Source: Phycisphaerales bacterium | GTDB taxonomy: Bacteria > Planctomycetota > Phycisphaerae > Tepidisphaerales > Tepidisphaeraceae | Reading direction: 5' to 3' | Assembly (NCBI GenBank): GCA_020853095.1 | Contig: JADYZN010000006.1 | Coordinates: forward strand, 1 to 57,743 | Length of the DNA: 57,743 nucleotides | Shown here: one piece after another, positions 19,501-28,583 of the stretch | Layout: each line of letters starts with the position of its first letter | Position numbering within the stretch: position 1 is the stretch's first letter | Program-made: the position numbers and the translations under genes | Notes under the pieces: model-generated | Seen by the model: only the letters and a program-made list of their open reading frames with translations | Database searches by the model: none | What the model was told of the DNA's origin: nothing

Positions 19501-20736
19501 TTCGATTTGAACGGTGGGATTCTGATCCGGGCGGACGATCAATTCGTATTCTTCCAGCCCGCTGTTGCGAAAACCATCGGCGTCGGTGGCGATCAGATGA
19601 AACCGCAGGGATTGGACGGCGGTCATGCGGGCGATGGCGGATGTGGGGCTGGTTCGGTCCCATTCGATCTTCCAAATCGCGGCCGAATCGTCGAATTGAT
19701 TGATGCTTTGCAGGAGGATCGGGAGCGATGGATCGAGCGGCTTGTTGAATCCAATGGTCAATTCAATCGTGGAGCCGGCGGTCATCAGCGCCGGTCCCTG
19801 GCCGAGGTTGATGAGGGTGGGGGTGGTCTGCGCATAGGCCGGCGGGGTGATGCGGGCGGTCACCTGCGTGATGGCCAGGCGCGGCACGACCGTGATCGGG
19901 GGCAACTGATGTTCATCATCGCCGCTTTTGAGCCAGACCTGCAACGGGCCGGCATCGGCGCTGTCGGCGGCGCGGGCGTCCAGAGAGACCGAATACGTGC
20001 CATCGACGCCGCGGGTCATGTATTCCCGCTGGACCGGGCCGTTGCCCTGGCGGTAGTAGACGATGGCCTTCATCGAATCGCGATCGCCGCGGGCGAGGCG
20101 CATGCGCACGTCGACGCGCTGGCCGACCGGAACGCGGGTGGGGACCGAGCCGACCATTTCGATCAGGATGCGTTTGGGCCAGTTGGGGGCGCCAAATGGA
20201 TCGAACAGCCGTGACAGGGCGATGCGGGTGTATTGCGGGCCGATCAGCAGCGCCAAACCGGCCAGAACCAGCAACGCTCCGGCCGCCCCACCGGCCGAAT
20301 AGATCGCCGGACGGGCAACCACCGCGCGCGACAGGTTGATCTGCCGGGCCATGGACGTGGCTTCATTGACCACCTGTTGTTTCATCACTGGCGAGCCGGG
20401 AAGATCGTCGTTGAGAAAATCGAGCGTGCTGCGAAGGCGGTCGTTGAATTGTGGAAAGGTTTGTTCCAGCCGCCCGGCCACATCCGACAGGGTCAGTCTG
20501 GCCCATGTCGGCTGGATGACCCATCGAACCATCGCCCAGACCATGGCCGCCACGGCCGCCGCGATGATCAGCAGCCGCGCCGGGGCGCGGAGATTAAACA
20601 GATAATCCACCCCCACGCCGGCCAACAGCAGCGCCGCGGCGCAGACAACGACGATCCCCAGTCCATAGGCCAGCCCCAGCAGTTTTGCCCGCCGGCGAAC
20701 GCCTTGCAGCGACTGGATCAGGATGGTGGGCGGCAT
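16546..20736 (-). CDS. Giant DUF4175-like membrane-anchored coiled-coil protein
   Basis: The 1396-residue product has two N-terminal transmembrane helices (about 21-45 and 55-72) and a third near 150-168, then beta-sandwich-like regions (about 190-520), then a very long Gln/Ala/Glu-rich coiled coil (about 540-1290) and a Gln/Asn/Pro-rich tail. This matches the DUF4175 family, of unknown function, often found with MoxR/DUF58/VWA genes. It probably lies in the periplasm, anchored to the inner membrane. CGGAG lies 8 nt before the ATG at 20736. Confidence 0.75.
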   Translation of the reverse strand: MPPTILIQSLQGVRRRAKLLGLAYGLGIVVVCAAALLLAGVGVDYLFNLRAPARLLIIAAAVAAMVWAMVRWVIQPTWARLTLSDVAGRLEQTFPQFNDRLRSTLDFLNDDLPGSPVMKQQVVNEATSMARQINLSRAVVARPAIYSAGGAAGALLVLAGLALLIGPQYTRIALSRLFDPFGAPNWPKRILIEMVGSVPTRVPVGQRVDVRMRLARGDRDSMKAIVYYRQGNGPVQREYMTRGVDGTYSVSLDARAADSADAGPLQVWLKSGDDEHQLPPITVVPRLAITQVTARITPPAYAQTTPTLINLGQGPALMTAGSTIELTIGFNKPLDPSLPILLQSINQFDDSAAIWKIEWDRTSPTSAIARMTAVQSLRFHLIATDADGFRNSGLEEYELIVRPDQNPTVQIENPRRNEDRTPESFIPLMAMADDDFGIRTATLIVDRLGDKKHWEIPLVADGSPVAGVQWSPIDGGADRRRFRLGWQWELSQLADANLKSGDVLEYFIQVQDNYAIGSSVHPPVPSGKLRIAIITQEELANRVTDELRTMAGQINEIRNTQTRTREETENLARETKDRPELNTADRAAAERIANQQSTAASQTKQVAGRMDALLQRLHENRSTSGELKQTATDVRDQLNQTAENPMKEAAKNLNSARQPEQSAQDRNNQLALAQSNQQQSADQLQKALDRMGNIGSLQQTMDKIKDLLAEQQRLSQETAEIGRRNLGKTPEQMNAEDRARLDKLSKEQQALARRTEQAIADMQKLAEQMSKSDPATSDAMKQSAQTGQQQQVAANQSRAAQQTAQNQQAQAQASQKQAELGLQMMLDHLRQAERRKLEELSRKLAEIQEQIAHLIRRQASHNLDDLALQGPDRIKQVGSKLIDELADKAGRDKAQLPPAPALPQLTTAQEQTARNTRDIAKTLEDSPNGAEPAAHLTRAAGKMERAIVSLRENNPAVAYDPSMVEALASLEEARRIVDEQKAAADQKLEQQQKEAVRQAYEKIKQEQEKLNQETTRIDQSPRLEDGSFHREEAVRLARLPDQQAQLADRITKLEEDLAAVGSIVYIWANKDIATSMNQVKDQLAKPLTGKTTQAEQARIIEQLDAMIRNLAIEPQQSKFANRNGGGGSGSGQGNGAPTLPPEVELRLLKELQLAVNRNTKAIDALPDKPKAQLLELGNRQGELRNLLDQLLQQSSKGRIKLGPEPDNKDQLPEEASVEEVENQELENTLLTDEPTTEQIEKDVNRIGDRMARSRQRLALNNDPGKTTQIIQDRIINNLDELIQMARNQQTNSNNSSSKPQVAEQPKPQPGDPANQQPGQSQPNHAQTPAQSSTVTPGQTPNADPTTDIHQNMAEWGGLTPRQRQAVIEGSNETIIQKYKSLVDDYYRSLATKATER

Positions 20737-20809
20737 AGATCGACTCCGACGATTCAGGTGAAGGCCCGCGCGGGATACGGGTTTTCACGAGGGTGTTCAC
20801 CTGGGTTCT

Positions 20810-23224
20810 TCACAGCATTCCGTACATCTTGCGTAAAATCCATTCGGCCGTGATCAGTAAAACGAACAGCGCCATCGCCAGCGGGGCGTTCCAGAGGGGT
20901 TGGCTGGCCTCCACCGGAATAATCTTGGCGGCACTGGTAATTATAGTCGGCAATTGGGCGCGAGCCTGTGACAATTGCACGGTTTGGCCCATGGTTTCGG
21001 AAGCCAGCCGGCCGAGCAGGGTGAGATCGACCTGCGGGGTTGACAGTTCCAGCCGGGGAACAACCACCTGGATGGGAAGCTCCTTGGCGTCGATCCCACC
21101 GGCGATGGCGGGAAGGTGGAGCGTGAATCGGCCGGTGTGGTCGGCGGTCCACGAACCGGCGTACAGGTCCATTTGGCCTTCCTGACGCATCAGATTCTCC
21201 TGGCGGACGATCTGGCCTTTGTCATCCTGTATTTCGACGCGGATCTGATCGGGAAGTTGCTGTAATAATTGCGGGTCGAGAATGCGCAGATCAATCCGCA
21301 CCCGCTCGCCCAGCTCGTACGACGGCCGGGATGAGGTCAGCGTCAACCGGCGTTGTCCCAGCTTCTTGCCGCGGGCGAGGTAACGCAGTTGCTGGACCCA
21401 GTAGGTGTCGAAGATGCTTTCGCCGGTGTAGTAGCGCCAGCGCCACGAATCGTCAATGGCGGAGAACATCGTCCGGCCGGCGCCAAATCGACCCAGAACG
21501 AGGATCGGTGCTTTGCGGCCGTCGGGGCCGGTGTCGGTGGGATGTTCGGCGTACACTTCGCCGACGCCCGGTTTGACGGTGATGCCGTGGCAATACCAGA
21601 ACAGCGGTTGCCATGAGTCTTTCAGAAATTGCTCATTGACCTGACGATCGGCGAAGAAGCGGAAGATCGACGATGCAGCGCCCTGGCGGGTCAACACCGG
21701 CCGGAAACCCTGCGCGATGTTCACCGAATCCGACTCTTCCACGCGCGCGATGGAGACCGGCAGCAATGGTTCGATGGCGGTGTTGTGCCATGCCTGCGGC
21801 GACCAGCGCGGGCCGGCGACCATGCCGAATCCGCCCCCTTTTTTGGAGACGAATTCGCTGATCAGTTGGAGTTGGGCGTCGGAAAATTGCCGTGGATCAA
21901 CGTCGCCGAACAGCACGACGTCGTAATCCAGCATTTCGCCGATGCTTTCAGGGAATCGGCGGATGGGCCGGTCCCCCTCCTGTGCGAAATTGGGATCGGC
22001 GCTGGTGAGCAGACAGGAGATGTCCACGGTTTTGTCGCGGATCATCTCGTTTTTGATGTAGCGATAGTCCCAGCGAGGGTAGCCATCGACGTACAGCACC
22101 GCGATTTTGGCGTCAAGCACGGCGATCTGTGCCAGACGAAGGTTGTCCTGATCGTCCAGTTCGCCGGGTTGGGTTTCGGCTTCGACGACGAGATCGAGCG
22201 TGCCGGCCTGCGTGGGTTTGAATTGCAGTTCCGCTTCAACCGGCTGGTCATTGGGCAATTGAATGGTTTCCCGCACCGGAGAACCATCCGCACGCAGCAG
22301 CGGCTGGCCGGTTGTTTTGTCCTTGAGGATCAATTGAACCGGATGATCGGCCTCATATCCGCTGGCGCGGATGGTGGCTTTGACGTTGACGTAATCCCCC
22401 TTGAAGGCGCTGTCCTGCACGCTGACGGATTGCACCTCGATGTTGCGGGGAGGTTGATCGGTGCCGACCGGGATGGGGAAGATTTTGACGCCGCGGTTTT
22501 TGAGCGATTCGATGGCGGATGCGATGGGTTCGCGAGGGGTTTCGCGGCCGTCGGTGAGCACGACCACGCCGGCGAGGCGCTGGCCTTGCAGGTCGTTGAG
22601 GATAGTCGCGATGGAGCCGATGACCTGCGTCCGCTGACCCTGTGGCGTCAGTTGTGAAAGCGATTTTGACAAATCAGCGGAGGCATCGTGACCGGTTTGC
22701 GATTGATCAGCGGATTGATGAAATTCGCCGATGGGTTGGGCATCGGCATCGAAACGATAAAGGCGAATGTCGTGTTCCCTGGCGAGGTCGCGCAGCAATT
22801 GCCGCTGGTCGCCATCGAGCAGTTGCACCGCCGCCTGGAGACGGGACAAAGGCCCGCCATTGGGGCCGGCACCGCCATCGGGGATTTTCATGCTGATGCT
22901 GTCATCGACCATGATGGCCAGCACCGATGGTTCGATGCGGCTTTGGCCGAGGGTGAGGATCGGCCGGTTGAGAAGAATCAGGACAAACGCCAGCAGCAAT
23001 CCGCGCAGCACCGCCAGCGTGATTCGTGATCGCCTGGAGCGTCCTTCGCGGCGGTAGATGTAAATCACCAGAAGCAGCGCCGCCAGCGCGAGCAGGAAAT
23101 TCCACGTCCCGGCGCCGATGGACTGCTGGCCGGGCCACTGCGGCGCGAAGCGCACGGCAAAATCACCTTCCCTGCCGAGAAAGCCTTTGTCGAGGCCGAG
23201 CAATAGTTCAAGCAGACGCTGCAT
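20810..23224 (-). CDS. Membrane protein with VWA domain and amidotransferase-like region
   Basis: The 804-residue protein has two N-terminal helices (about residues 35-52 and 65-85), then a von Willebrand A-type region starting SVLAIMVDDSISMKIPD (a D-x-S-x-S MIDAS) with VVVLTDGRETP, then a glutamine amidotransferase-like Rossmann region (KIAVLYVDGYPRWDYRYI, YDVVLFGDVDP), and a C-terminal helix near the end. This architecture is common in planctomycete moxR operons. The start at 23224 follows AGAGAG overlapping the upstream stop. The longer frame would overlap the upstream gene. Confidence 0.78.
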   Translation of the reverse strand: MQRLLELLLGLDKGFLGREGDFAVRFAPQWPGQQSIGAGTWNFLLALAALLLVIYIYRREGRSRRSRITLAVLRGLLLAFVLILLNRPILTLGQSRIEPSVLAIMVDDSISMKIPDGGAGPNGGPLSRLQAAVQLLDGDQRQLLRDLAREHDIRLYRFDADAQPIGEFHQSADQSQTGHDASADLSKSLSQLTPQGQRTQVIGSIATILNDLQGQRLAGVVVLTDGRETPREPIASAIESLKNRGVKIFPIPVGTDQPPRNIEVQSVSVQDSAFKGDYVNVKATIRASGYEADHPVQLILKDKTTGQPLLRADGSPVRETIQLPNDQPVEAELQFKPTQAGTLDLVVEAETQPGELDDQDNLRLAQIAVLDAKIAVLYVDGYPRWDYRYIKNEMIRDKTVDISCLLTSADPNFAQEGDRPIRRFPESIGEMLDYDVVLFGDVDPRQFSDAQLQLISEFVSKKGGGFGMVAGPRWSPQAWHNTAIEPLLPVSIARVEESDSVNIAQGFRPVLTRQGAASSIFRFFADRQVNEQFLKDSWQPLFWYCHGITVKPGVGEVYAEHPTDTGPDGRKAPILVLGRFGAGRTMFSAIDDSWRWRYYTGESIFDTYWVQQLRYLARGKKLGQRRLTLTSSRPSYELGERVRIDLRILDPQLLQQLPDQIRVEIQDDKGQIVRQENLMRQEGQMDLYAGSWTADHTGRFTLHLPAIAGGIDAKELPIQVVVPRLELSTPQVDLTLLGRLASETMGQTVQLSQARAQLPTIITSAAKIIPVEASQPLWNAPLAMALFVLLITAEWILRKMYGML

Positions 23225-23232
23225 CCATCTCT

Positions 23233-25500
23233 CTATGAAACCTGTGCCGTGCCGCGGCGGTAATGACCAAAACGCATCGCCATGAACGATTCGGCGGCCA
23301 CAAGAACCAGGACCAGCAGCATAACCGTCCACCCCAGATCATTACCCCGATCCCGGTCGGCCGGTTCGGGCATAAGCACGTCGCCTTGCAGGTCGATGTC
23401 GATGTCGCCCAAGGCGGCTTTGATGGCGCCGTTGTCCAGCGTGCGCACGTCCGCCTCGTCCGCGGGTGGATTGACGACGATGGGGAAGGTGAGCGTTCCG
23501 GTGGACAGGACATAAACGCCGGGGGTAGTCAATGGCGGGCTGCGGTACAGCGGCTGGCTGCCATCGACGGAAGATTGATTCAGAACGACCGGCTTTTGGG
23601 CGGGGTCGGTCAACGTGGGGGCGGCCGTCAATTTCAAGGTTGAAGGCAATACCAGCGGCTGGCCTGCGATGACGTTCATCCAGTCATCGTTGCTGTTGAC
23701 GCTGCCGAGGAGCAATTCGTGCATCAGCGTGACGTAGGCGGGCTTGGCGGGAAAACTGGTCCAGTCGGCGTTGGCGGTGGTGGAGAAGAAAACAACCCGG
23801 CCGGCGCCCATGGATTGAACGGTGATGGCAGGATCGGCCGGGTGGGCATTGGACGTGGTGGAGGTGGTGGTGGAAGGCGATGCGCCGGCCGGCAGATAGT
23901 CCAGGACACGTTCAACTCCGTTGCCATCGGGTTCGACCTGCCAGTAGGTGAAAACCTGGGCGGTGTCGAGACCGGATTTGTCTTCACCACGAAAGAGGCT
24001 TAACAGCGGATGGAGCGATCCGTTTGGGTTGAAATCAAAGGTGAAACCGTTCTGATCGGACCCCACGCTCATGCGTTTGGTCAATGGGCCGGGCATCAGG
24101 TGGCGCGGCAACAGGATTGTGTTGTAGCTGTCGGCGTTGACCTGTTCGCCCATGAACAGCATGAGCGTCCCACCCCGCTGAACGAATTGCCGCAACTGAT
24201 CCGCCTGTGCGGCCCCGATCTGGGCGACGTTGGTGAAAATAACCGCGCGATAGTCGGCCAGCACCTTGTTCGCCAGTTCCAGATCGCTGATCAATTCCGG
24301 TTCGATGACGCTGTTGGATTTGACATTGCCATGAGCCGAAGCGTCGGCGGGCGGGGCGAGCGCGAGCGTGAGAAACGCCGCCGATCCGGACATCAGGCCC
24401 ACGCCGTGATCGCCTTCGACGACGAGCACCTTGAGTTCCGAAACCACATCGACCACCCGCCGGCGGACGTTGTCGATCGGGAGCGCATCCTGACCGATGG
24501 CCGACACGCTGATGATGTGAGGCCCGCCGGTGCGGATCATCAATTGAGACTGAATCTGCGGCGGGGTTTGGGTGTCCGGTTTGATGGTGCCGCCGCCGGG
24601 TAGGGGCTGATTGTCGAGTTTCCACTGGAGCGTGGCATCGGATGTGGGGCCGAACCCTTTGATGTCGGCGATGAATTCGTTGTTGAACCGGGTGGTAAGC
24701 AGATTGGATTGCGGATGCAAATCCAGAACCGCTTGATTCCACTGGTTTTGGCCGCCCAGATTGAAATGGGTGACGTGATAAAGCTTGGCGAGCTGTTGGC
24801 CCAACTGTTGGAGCTGGTTGGCACGCGGCGCATCCCAGGCGCCGCGGGTGCCATCGGTCAGGAGATACAAATCGCGTCGCAAGGTGGCCGGCTGACTTTC
24901 GGCAACGTGCAGGGCCAGTTGCAATGCGCCGGCCAGATCGGTGCCGACGGTGGTTTGTTCGATGCGGTCGATGGCGGCCTTGGCGGCTTGCAGATCATAC
25001 GACGGCTGGGAGATGACGGCGGATGCGGGGTTGGCGGCGGTCAGAATGACCACCGATTCGCCGCCACTGGAAAGCCGGTCGATCAGTTGTTTGGCGAGCA
25101 ATTTGGCCTGTTGAAGATGCGTGCGGGCCTCGGGGCGATGGGCTTCGTATCCCATCGAGTAACTGTTGTCGATCACGATCACGTGCAGGCCGCTTCGCTG
25201 GGCGCCGGCGGCGGCGAGGTTGGTTTGACTGCATGCCAGCGGCCGGGCCAGCGCCAGTCCCAGCAGCGCCAGCACCAGGCAGCGGGTCGCCAGCAGGATC
25301 CATTGTTCAAACCGCAGCCGGCGGCGGTTTTTGCGCATCGCCGCCAGCAGATATTCCATCGCCGCCCACCGCACGACCTTGAATCGACGGCGATTGAGGA
25401 TGTGAATGATGATCGGCACGGACGCCAGGAGCACGCCGGCGATCAGAAATCCGGGCGTGATCAGCGACGTCGCCAACATCCTGTGCAGTGTCATCGTCAT
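23233..25500 (-). CDS. BatA-type membrane protein with VWA domain
   Basis: The 755-residue protein begins with an aerotolerance BatA-type N-terminal membrane domain: a helix at about 12-33, IIIHILNRRRFKVVRWAAM, and a second helix at 65-86. A VWA region follows with IVIDNSYSMG (D-x-S-x-S) and LYLLTDGTRGAWD. Further on are beta domains and an amidotransferase-like segment ADYRAVIFTNVAQIG. A final helix lies at about 725-745. It is part of the moxR operon, 8 nt upstream of the next VWA gene. The role is presumably in a MoxR-dependent envelope assembly or stress system. Confidence 0.8.
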   Translation of the reverse strand: MTMTLHRMLATSLITPGFLIAGVLLASVPIIIHILNRRRFKVVRWAAMEYLLAAMRKNRRRLRFEQWILLATRCLVLALLGLALARPLACSQTNLAAAGAQRSGLHVIVIDNSYSMGYEAHRPEARTHLQQAKLLAKQLIDRLSSGGESVVILTAANPASAVISQPSYDLQAAKAAIDRIEQTTVGTDLAGALQLALHVAESQPATLRRDLYLLTDGTRGAWDAPRANQLQQLGQQLAKLYHVTHFNLGGQNQWNQAVLDLHPQSNLLTTRFNNEFIADIKGFGPTSDATLQWKLDNQPLPGGGTIKPDTQTPPQIQSQLMIRTGGPHIISVSAIGQDALPIDNVRRRVVDVVSELKVLVVEGDHGVGLMSGSAAFLTLALAPPADASAHGNVKSNSVIEPELISDLELANKVLADYRAVIFTNVAQIGAAQADQLRQFVQRGGTLMLFMGEQVNADSYNTILLPRHLMPGPLTKRMSVGSDQNGFTFDFNPNGSLHPLLSLFRGEDKSGLDTAQVFTYWQVEPDGNGVERVLDYLPAGASPSTTTSTTSNAHPADPAITVQSMGAGRVVFFSTTANADWTSFPAKPAYVTLMHELLLGSVNSNDDWMNVIAGQPLVLPSTLKLTAAPTLTDPAQKPVVLNQSSVDGSQPLYRSPPLTTPGVYVLSTGTLTFPIVVNPPADEADVRTLDNGAIKAALGDIDIDLQGDVLMPEPADRDRGNDLGWTVMLLVLVLVAAESFMAMRFGHYRRGTAQVS

Positions 25501-25508
25501 CCGCGCCC

Positions 25509-26486
25509 TTATTTAACGCTGGCGGCCCGTGTGGCCAGAAATCCGCTGAGCGCCACATCCAGCGGTTCGCCGCTGTTCATGCGGACAAAGTCGATGTCCA
25601 TGCCGCGGCAAAGACGTTTCAATTCATCCGTGAATTTCGCCAGTTGATCGAGGTATCCCTGTCGCAGCGACCGCGGTTCGGTCAATAATTCGCCCATCTC
25701 CTCCAGGCCCTTGAAAAGGATCACATCCTCAAACGGGAAATCCACCTCCATGGGGTCGAGGATCTGAAACACCATCAGTTCATGTTTTTTGTATCGCAGG
25801 TGGCGAAGTCCTTTTTTGATGCTTTCGATGCCGTCAAAGAAATCCGACAACAGCACGATCAGACTGCGCTGGGTCAATTTCTCGGCCAGTTGATCCAGCA
25901 CCCGGCCGGTGTTGGTCTTTTTCAGACGCGGCGTCTGCTGCAATTCGTGGGTGATGATTTTCCATTGCGCCGGGGCGTTGCTCGGTTTGAAATACCGCTT
26001 CAACTCGTTGTCGAAGATGGCCAGGCCGACCGAATCCTGCTGCTGGATCGCCATGTACGACAGCACGGCCGCGATGGCGGTGGCGTGATCGTATTTGCTC
26101 CACGTTCGGGCTTCGCTTGGCCCCAATAAATTGGCCACCCGTTCCAGCGCCGTCGGCTCATCGACCACCGGCGCCACGCTCCCAAAAGCCATCGACTGAC
26201 TGGCATCGACGATGCACAACAGGTGCAGGTTCGTCTCCTCCTGATACTGCTTGAGATAAATCTTGTCGGTCTTGCCGAAGACCTTCCAGTCCACGTGCCG
26301 GATGTCATCCCCCGCCACGTACGGCCGGTGCTGCGCGAACTCGACCGAAATCCCCTGATACGGCGATCGGTGCTGCCCGGTCATCAACCCCTCGACGATC
26401 AACCGCGCGCGGATGTCCAGCGAACTGACCCGCGCCAGCACGCGCGGGTCGAGATAGCGGCGATAATCAACGGCGACATTGGTCAT
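25509..26486 (-). CDS. DUF58 domain protein
   Basis: The 325-residue protein carries the DUF58 signature (GQHRSPYQGISVEF, YVAGDDIRHVDWKVFGKTD, YQEETNL) followed by a VWA-like stretch with CIVDASQSMAFG and SLIVLLSDFFDG. DUF58 proteins are typical partners of MoxR ATPases and are thought to be clients or adaptors. It is cytoplasmic, with no membrane segment. It lies 28 bp after the MoxR gene and 8 bp before the BatA-type gene. Confidence 0.9.
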   Translation of the reverse strand: MTNVAVDYRRYLDPRVLARVSSLDIRARLIVEGLMTGQHRSPYQGISVEFAQHRPYVAGDDIRHVDWKVFGKTDKIYLKQYQEETNLHLLCIVDASQSMAFGSVAPVVDEPTALERVANLLGPSEARTWSKYDHATAIAAVLSYMAIQQQDSVGLAIFDNELKRYFKPSNAPAQWKIITHELQQTPRLKKTNTGRVLDQLAEKLTQRSLIVLLSDFFDGIESIKKGLRHLRYKKHELMVFQILDPMEVDFPFEDVILFKGLEEMGELLTEPRSLRQGYLDQLAKFTDELKRLCRGMDIDFVRMNSGEPLDVALSGFLATRAASVK

Positions 26487-26514
26487 GAAACATCGGATGG
26501 AAGATCATTCATTC

Positions 26515-27606
26515 TCACGCGGCCGGCTGGTCACGGAGCATTTTGGCGGCGTTTCGGTCCTGGTCTTCGTATTGCTGCCGGGGGATGAAATCGATCAGCC
26601 TCTGGACGATGACATCGCTTTTGATCCCTTCCGCCTCGGCGTTGAAATTGGTGACGATGCGATGCCGCAGGACCGGCAGCGCCACCTGGCGGATGTCATC
26701 GGTGCTGACGTGGTAGCGGCCCTTGAGCAGCGCCCGCGCCTTTCCCGCGAGAATCAGATGCTGGCTGGCGCGCGGGCCGGCGCCCCAACTGACGAAATCA
26801 TTGACAAAATCTGGGCATCCACCTTCGGTGCGGCGGGTCAATCGGGCGAATTTCAATGCGTAATGGATGACGTGATCCGCCACTGGAACTTTGCGCACGA
26901 TCTCCTGCAACAACAGGATTTCCTCGCCGCTGAGGACGTGGTCCAGTTGCACGTGCCGGCCGGCCGTCGTCAGGCGGACGATCTGAAATTCCTCCTCCTC
27001 GGTGGGATATCCCACGTTGATGTTGAACATGAACCGGTCGAGCTGCGCTTCGGGCAATGGATAGGTTCCTTCCTGCTCGATCGGATTCTGCGTCGCCAGC
27101 ACGAAAAACGGCTGCGGCAGTTGATGCTGCTTGCCGCCGGCCGTCACCTGGTGTTCCTGCATCGCCTCCAGCAGCGCCGCCTGTGTCTTGGGGGGCGTGC
27201 GGTTGATTTCATCGGCCAGAATCACGTTGGCGAAGACCGGCCCGCGCACGAACCGTAACTGCCTGGTTCCCGTGGATTTGTCCTCCTCGATCACTTCGGT
27301 TCCGGTGATGTCCGAAGGCATCAGGTCCGGCGTGAATTGAATCCGGTTAAAGCTCAACCCCAGCGTCCGGGCCAACGTGGAAATCAGCAGCGTCTTGGCC
27401 AAACCGGGAACCCCCACCAGCAGCGCATGGCCCCGGCAGAACATCGCGATCAGCAGCTCCTCGATCACCGCATCCTGCCCCACGATCACTTTCGACAACT
27501 GCTGGCGAATGTCCCGATACCCATTTTGCAGTTTCTCCACCGCGGCCAGCTCGCCGGCATTCATTTGATCCGCGTTCGGCCTCGCCGCGCCCTGTTGATT
27601 GTCCAT
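26515..27606 (-). CDS. MoxR family AAA+ ATPase
   Basis: The 363-residue ATPase has Walker A GVPGLAKT, Walker B VILADEIN with sensor region [11 protein letters not shown], and the [19 protein letters not shown] block diagnostic of MoxR. MoxR proteins act as chaperone-like ATPases for VWA/DUF58 partners, which follow in the same operon. The ATG at 27606 (MDNQQG) is preferred because GGGAG lies 8 nt upstream; the ATG at 27639 has none. It is the first gene of a minus-strand operon that runs to 14179 and is divergent from mutM. Confidence 0.92.
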   Translation of the reverse strand: MDNQQGAARPNADQMNAGELAAVEKLQNGYRDIRQQLSKVIVGQDAVIEELLIAMFCRGHALLVGVPGLAKTLLISTLARTLGLSFNRIQFTPDLMPSDITGTEVIEEDKSTGTRQLRFVRGPVFANVILADEINRTPPKTQAALLEAMQEHQVTAGGKQHQLPQPFFVLATQNPIEQEGTYPLPEAQLDRFMFNINVGYPTEEEEFQIVRLTTAGRHVQLDHVLSGEEILLLQEIVRKVPVADHVIHYALKFARLTRRTEGGCPDFVNDFVSWGAGPRASQHLILAGKARALLKGRYHVSTDDIRQVALPVLRHRIVTNFNAEAEGIKSDVIVQRLIDFIPRQQYEDQDRNAAKMLRDQPAA

Positions 27607-27660
27607 GCAATTGGCTCCCGTTCGATTTGAATCGGACATTAGTGTTTCTTATTTCATTTT

Positions 27661-27691
27661 AGGCGCAAAACGCCTTCCTGTCGCCTATAAT
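27661..27691 (+). promoter_or_regulatory. Intergenic hairpin and -10-like box between moxR and mutM
   Basis: AGGCG (27661-27665) and CGCCT (27671-27675) form a small inverted repeat. A TATAAT at 27686-27691 on the plus strand could serve mutM with about a 40-nt leader, but no clear -35 box was seen. The call is tentative. Confidence 0.35.
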
Positions 27692-27740
27692 CGACCACGC
27701 CTTCAACTTATATTAGACGTTCCCACACGGCCAAAGTTCC

Positions 27741-28544
27741 ATGCCCGAACTGCCCGAAGTCCAAACCATCGTCAACACGCTTCAGCCGCAGGTCGCCCGC
27801 CGGCGGATCGTTGGCGTTGAGCTGCGCCGGGCCGATGTCCTGACCCCACCTGGATTTGACCTGCCCAACCATCTGGATGGTCGAAAAGTCCAATCCATCT
27901 CCCGACGGGGTAAGCGGATCGTTTTCCGGCTCGATTCCGGCCAGGGCTTCTTCATTCATCTGGGCATGTCCGGCCAACTGACCATTCACCTCCCCGCCGA
28001 TCCGGTCGCGAAACACACCCACCTGATCATTCATCTGTCCAAATCACTGCATCTTCGATTTCGCGATCCCCGCCGGTTTGGCGGCATCCATTGGCTGGGC
28101 GATCAATCCCCCGATGGCTCGATGGGGCCGGAGCCTCTCACCTTGCGAACCGCTCAGTTGGCAAAACGGCTGTCGCACTCCCGCCGGCCGATCAAATCCG
28201 CCCTGCTCGATCAATCCGTAATCGCCGGGCTGGGCAATATCTACGTCGATGAATCGCTGTTCTCCGCCGGCATTCACCCGATGAAGCTGGCTTCAGACCT
28301 CCTACCGGGGCAAATCATCCGGTTGAATCGAGCCATCAAATCCACCCTCCGGCGGGCCATTCAACTGGGCGGCAGCTCGCTGCGCGACTATCGGGATGCG
28401 AATGGCCAACCTGGTGGCTTTCAACACCACCATCGTGTCTATCACCGGGACGGCCGGCCATGCGTTTCCTGCAAGCAAAAGATTGAAAAAATTATCCTCG
28501 CCGGACGATCCACCCATTTTTGTCCCCGATGTCAGCCAGGTTGA
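27741..28544 (+). CDS. mutM: Formamidopyrimidine-DNA glycosylase
   Basis: It excises oxidised purines such as 8-oxoG and cleaves the abasic site. The N-terminal PELPEVQT carries catalytic Pro2 and Glu3, and Lys58 lies in RRGKRIVF. The helix-two-turn-helix region has SVIAGLGNIYVDESLF, and the C-terminal zinc finger uses CVSCKQ and FCPRCQ. Length (267) is normal. recR follows 40 bp downstream with its own promoter-like sequence beginning just after the mutM stop. Confidence 0.95.
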   Translation: MPELPEVQTIVNTLQPQVARRRIVGVELRRADVLTPPGFDLPNHLDGRKVQSISRRGKRIVFRLDSGQGFFIHLGMSGQLTIHLPADPVAKHTHLIIHLSKSLHLRFRDPRRFGGIHWLGDQSPDGSMGPEPLTLRTAQLAKRLSHSRRPIKSALLDQSVIAGLGNIYVDESLFSAGIHPMKLASDLLPGQIIRLNRAIKSTLRRAIQLGGSSLRDYRDANGQPGGFQHHHRVYHRDGRPCVSCKQKIEKIILAGRSTHFCPRCQPG

Positions 28545-28545
28545 A

Positions 28546-28575
28546 ATGACTCGACCGGCATCGGATGTTTATAAT
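28546..28575 (+). promoter_or_regulatory. recR promoter: ATGACT -18 bp- TATAAT, leaderless
   Basis: A -35-like ATGACT (28546-28551) and a perfect TATAAT (28570-28575) are 18 bp apart. The recR ATG follows the -10 after only 8 nt and no Shine-Dalgarno is present. Confidence 0.55.
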
Positions 28576-28583
28576 GGTCACAC

